DNA of 7,437 bases from Micrococcales bacterium (GTDB lineage: Bacteria; Actinomycetota; Actinomycetes; Actinomycetales; Dermatophilaceae): positions 1-7,437 of the forward strand of contig PMJN01000384.1 in assembly GCA_003157445.1 (NCBI GenBank), read 5' to 3'. The notes under the pieces were generated by a model. The model was not told where the DNA came from, made no database searches, and saw nothing but the letters and a program-made list of their open reading frames with translations. Each line of letters opens with the position of its first letter. Position 1 is the stretch's first letter. The position numbers and the translations under genes are program-made. Shown piece after piece: positions 6,136 to 7,437 of the stretch.

Positions 6136-7437
6136 TCCGTCAGGGCTCAGAATCAGCTCGTCTCCGCCGGCGGCGCGGACCGCCTGTGTGGAGAAGGGCC
6201 ACGGATAGGTCTGGTTCTTGACCCATGCATCGGTCTGGTCGACGTAATGAGCGTCGTAAGGATGGCCGGAGTTGCCCGTCTGGTTGACCCAGCGCGACGC
6301 GTTCAGATCACCCAGGTTAACGATCATCCGCATCGAGGGAGCCATGTTGACCTGATATCCCTTGCTGGCGTCCCAACCGTTGGCGTCGACGACGGACGAA
6401 CCACCGGACATCTGCCAGGGGCCCCGGTTGAAGATCGCCGCTATCGGAGCCGGCACGGAGGCGCCCCCCAGGATCGGGCTCTTGAGAGTGAGCTGGTGCA
6501 GACGGCCCCACTGCCACGTGACAGGTGTCTTGCCCAGTTTGGTGGTCAGGTCCAACCGCGCGTCGACCATGGCCTCGCGCAGGATCTCGTCACGGCTCTC
6601 GATCACTCCAGGGGTCAGCTTGTTGTCCCACCACGAATCGTGCGGCTTAGCCAACAACACAGTGGCGGCCTGCATCCACCGCGAGCCGCCATCGGCCTTA
6701 GTGGCACCGATTTCCGAATCGAAGGTCAACCGCAGGATGTTGCTCCACACCGCATTGAAGAACGCCGCCGCGGCCGACGTCGGCGAATTGCCAATCGGCT
6801 GGGTGTAGTCCCAGGTGCGTAGCAGCTCTTTTGCATCTTCGGCAAAGGGGTCGCTACCCAGATTGACCGCCAGCAGCGCCTTGACCAGTACCGGGGCGAA
6901 CGTGTTGTAAGTGTCGCCCTGGATCTGAGACATCCGCGCCGGGGTGACCTTGGGCGTCGCCGTGATCATGTTCTTGATGCGTTCGCTGCGGTAGCCGTAG
7001 TCCCACTCCGTGGTCAGGAAAGGGGTCTTGGTGGCAGTCACGGCCTGGTTGGCTGCCACGATGTAACCCTCAGGCGGGTTGTATGACGTTGGCATCTGCG
7101 AGAAGGGCACGAACCCCGTCCAGTCGTATTTCTGGTCCCAACCCGGCGCGGGCCAGTAGCCCGGCGGCGCACCCTTGGTCGCAGAGGCACGGATTGGCAC
7201 CTGGCCGGACGCTTGGGACCCGATGTTGCCCGCGGTGTCTGCATACAGGAAGTTCTGCGACGGGGCCCCAAAGTCCTTTGCCGCGGCACGGAACTGGGTG
7301 AAGTTCTGCGCCGTGTCCATCTCCAAGATGGCATCGGCGGTGTGCCCGGGTAACAAGCCTGTCCAGTCCAGGGCCACACCATTGCTGGGGTTGAGATCCT
7401 TGCCCTGGAGCATGGACGCACTGCCTGCCTGGGCCAC
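6124..7437 (-). CDS. Penicillin acylase-family Ntn hydrolase, C-terminal part, 5' end outside window
   Basis: The visible 437 residues are the downstream portion of the beta chain of a penicillin amidase-family (S45) enzyme. These proenzymes are usually exported, self-cleave to expose an N-terminal Ser on the beta chain, and hydrolyse amides such as beta-lactam side chains, acyl-homoserine lactones or cyclic lipopeptides. Recognisable parts, numbered from the right-edge codon, are LDWTG (23-27), FGAPSQNFLYADTAGNIG (56-73), GQVPIR (78-83), YIVAANQA with Asn130 at the usual oxyanion-hole position, and GYRSERI with Arg150. The C-terminal GNSGHPYDAHYVDQTDAW is close to the family's GxSGxPxSxHYxDQ signature. 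The frame is open at the edge with no ribosome binding site, so the signal peptide, alpha chain, spacer and nucleophile Ser are off-window. The substrate cannot be decided here. The gene converges on the cyclo-ligase gene. Confidence 0.93.
   Translation of the reverse strand: MAQAGSASMLQGKDLNPSNGVALDWTGLLPGHTADAILEMDTAQNFTQFRAAAKDFGAPSQNFLYADTAGNIGSQASGQVPIRASATKGAPPGYWPAPGWDQKYDWTGFVPFSQMPTSYNPPEGYIVAANQAVTATKTPFLTTEWDYGYRSERIKNMITATPKVTPARMSQIQGDTYNTFAPVLVKALLAVNLGSDPFAEDAKELLRTWDYTQPIGNSPTSAAAAFFNAVWSNILRLTFDSEIGATKADGGSRWMQAATVLLAKPHDSWWDNKLTPGVIESRDEILREAMVDARLDLTTKLGKTPVTWQWGRLHQLTLKSPILGGASVPAPIAAIFNRGPWQMSGGSSVVDANGWDASKGYQVNMAPSMRMIVNLGDLNASRWVNQTGNSGHPYDAHYVDQTDAWVKNQTYPWPFSTQAVRAAGGDELILSPDGSGN

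Noticed and set aside
6247..6822. 191-residue plus-strand open frame opposite the acylase gene
   Set aside because: It is rich in Arg, Gly and His with no fold or motif, lies entirely antisense to a clear family protein, and is a GC-driven shadow.

Overview
The window is GC-rich, densely packed chromosomal DNA of an actinomycete type. Codons favour G or C at the third position, GTG starts occur, intergenic gaps are very short, and long antisense shadow ORFs run opposite the real genes. The protein families fit Actinomycetota, but no gene here pins down a genus. No RNA gene, insertion sequence, CRISPR array, integrase or attachment site was seen.

Layout. (1) Plus strand, 2-2691: a left-truncated heme A synthase-like (CtaA/COX15) membrane protein, then a ketopantoate reductase-family dehydrogenase 8 bases later, then an HSL-type alpha/beta hydrolase. 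The hydrolase is split by an apparent +1 frameshift near base 2403. (2) Minus strand, 5355 down to 2708: a compact four-gene operon encoding a six-helix membrane protein of unknown role, a small winged-helix regulator, an ABC-2 type ATPase and its permease. Neighbouring genes overlap by ATGA or are separated by one base, so translation is probably coupled. (3) 5356-5502: the only sizeable intergenic space, a divergent control region that is AT-rich compared with its surroundings and holds an operator-like near-palindrome. (4) Plus strand, 5503-6135: 5-formyltetrahydrofolate cyclo-ligase. (5) Minus strand, 6124 to the right edge: the C-terminal 437 residues of a penicillin acylase-family Ntn hydrolase, whose 3' end overlaps the cyclo-ligase by 12 bases.

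How the genes work together. The ABC operon is the one clear functional unit. The ATPase and permease should form a DrrAB/BcrAB-like exporter, the winged-helix protein is the likely local repressor, and the palindrome upstream of the first gene is its natural candidate operator. The six-helix protein is the least understood part. The heme A synthase, reductase and cyclo-ligase are housekeeping-type cofactor genes with no evident pathway link to each other. I do not see a clearly new biological system. The points most worth a second look are the regulator/membrane-protein/operator arrangement and the broken hydrolase.
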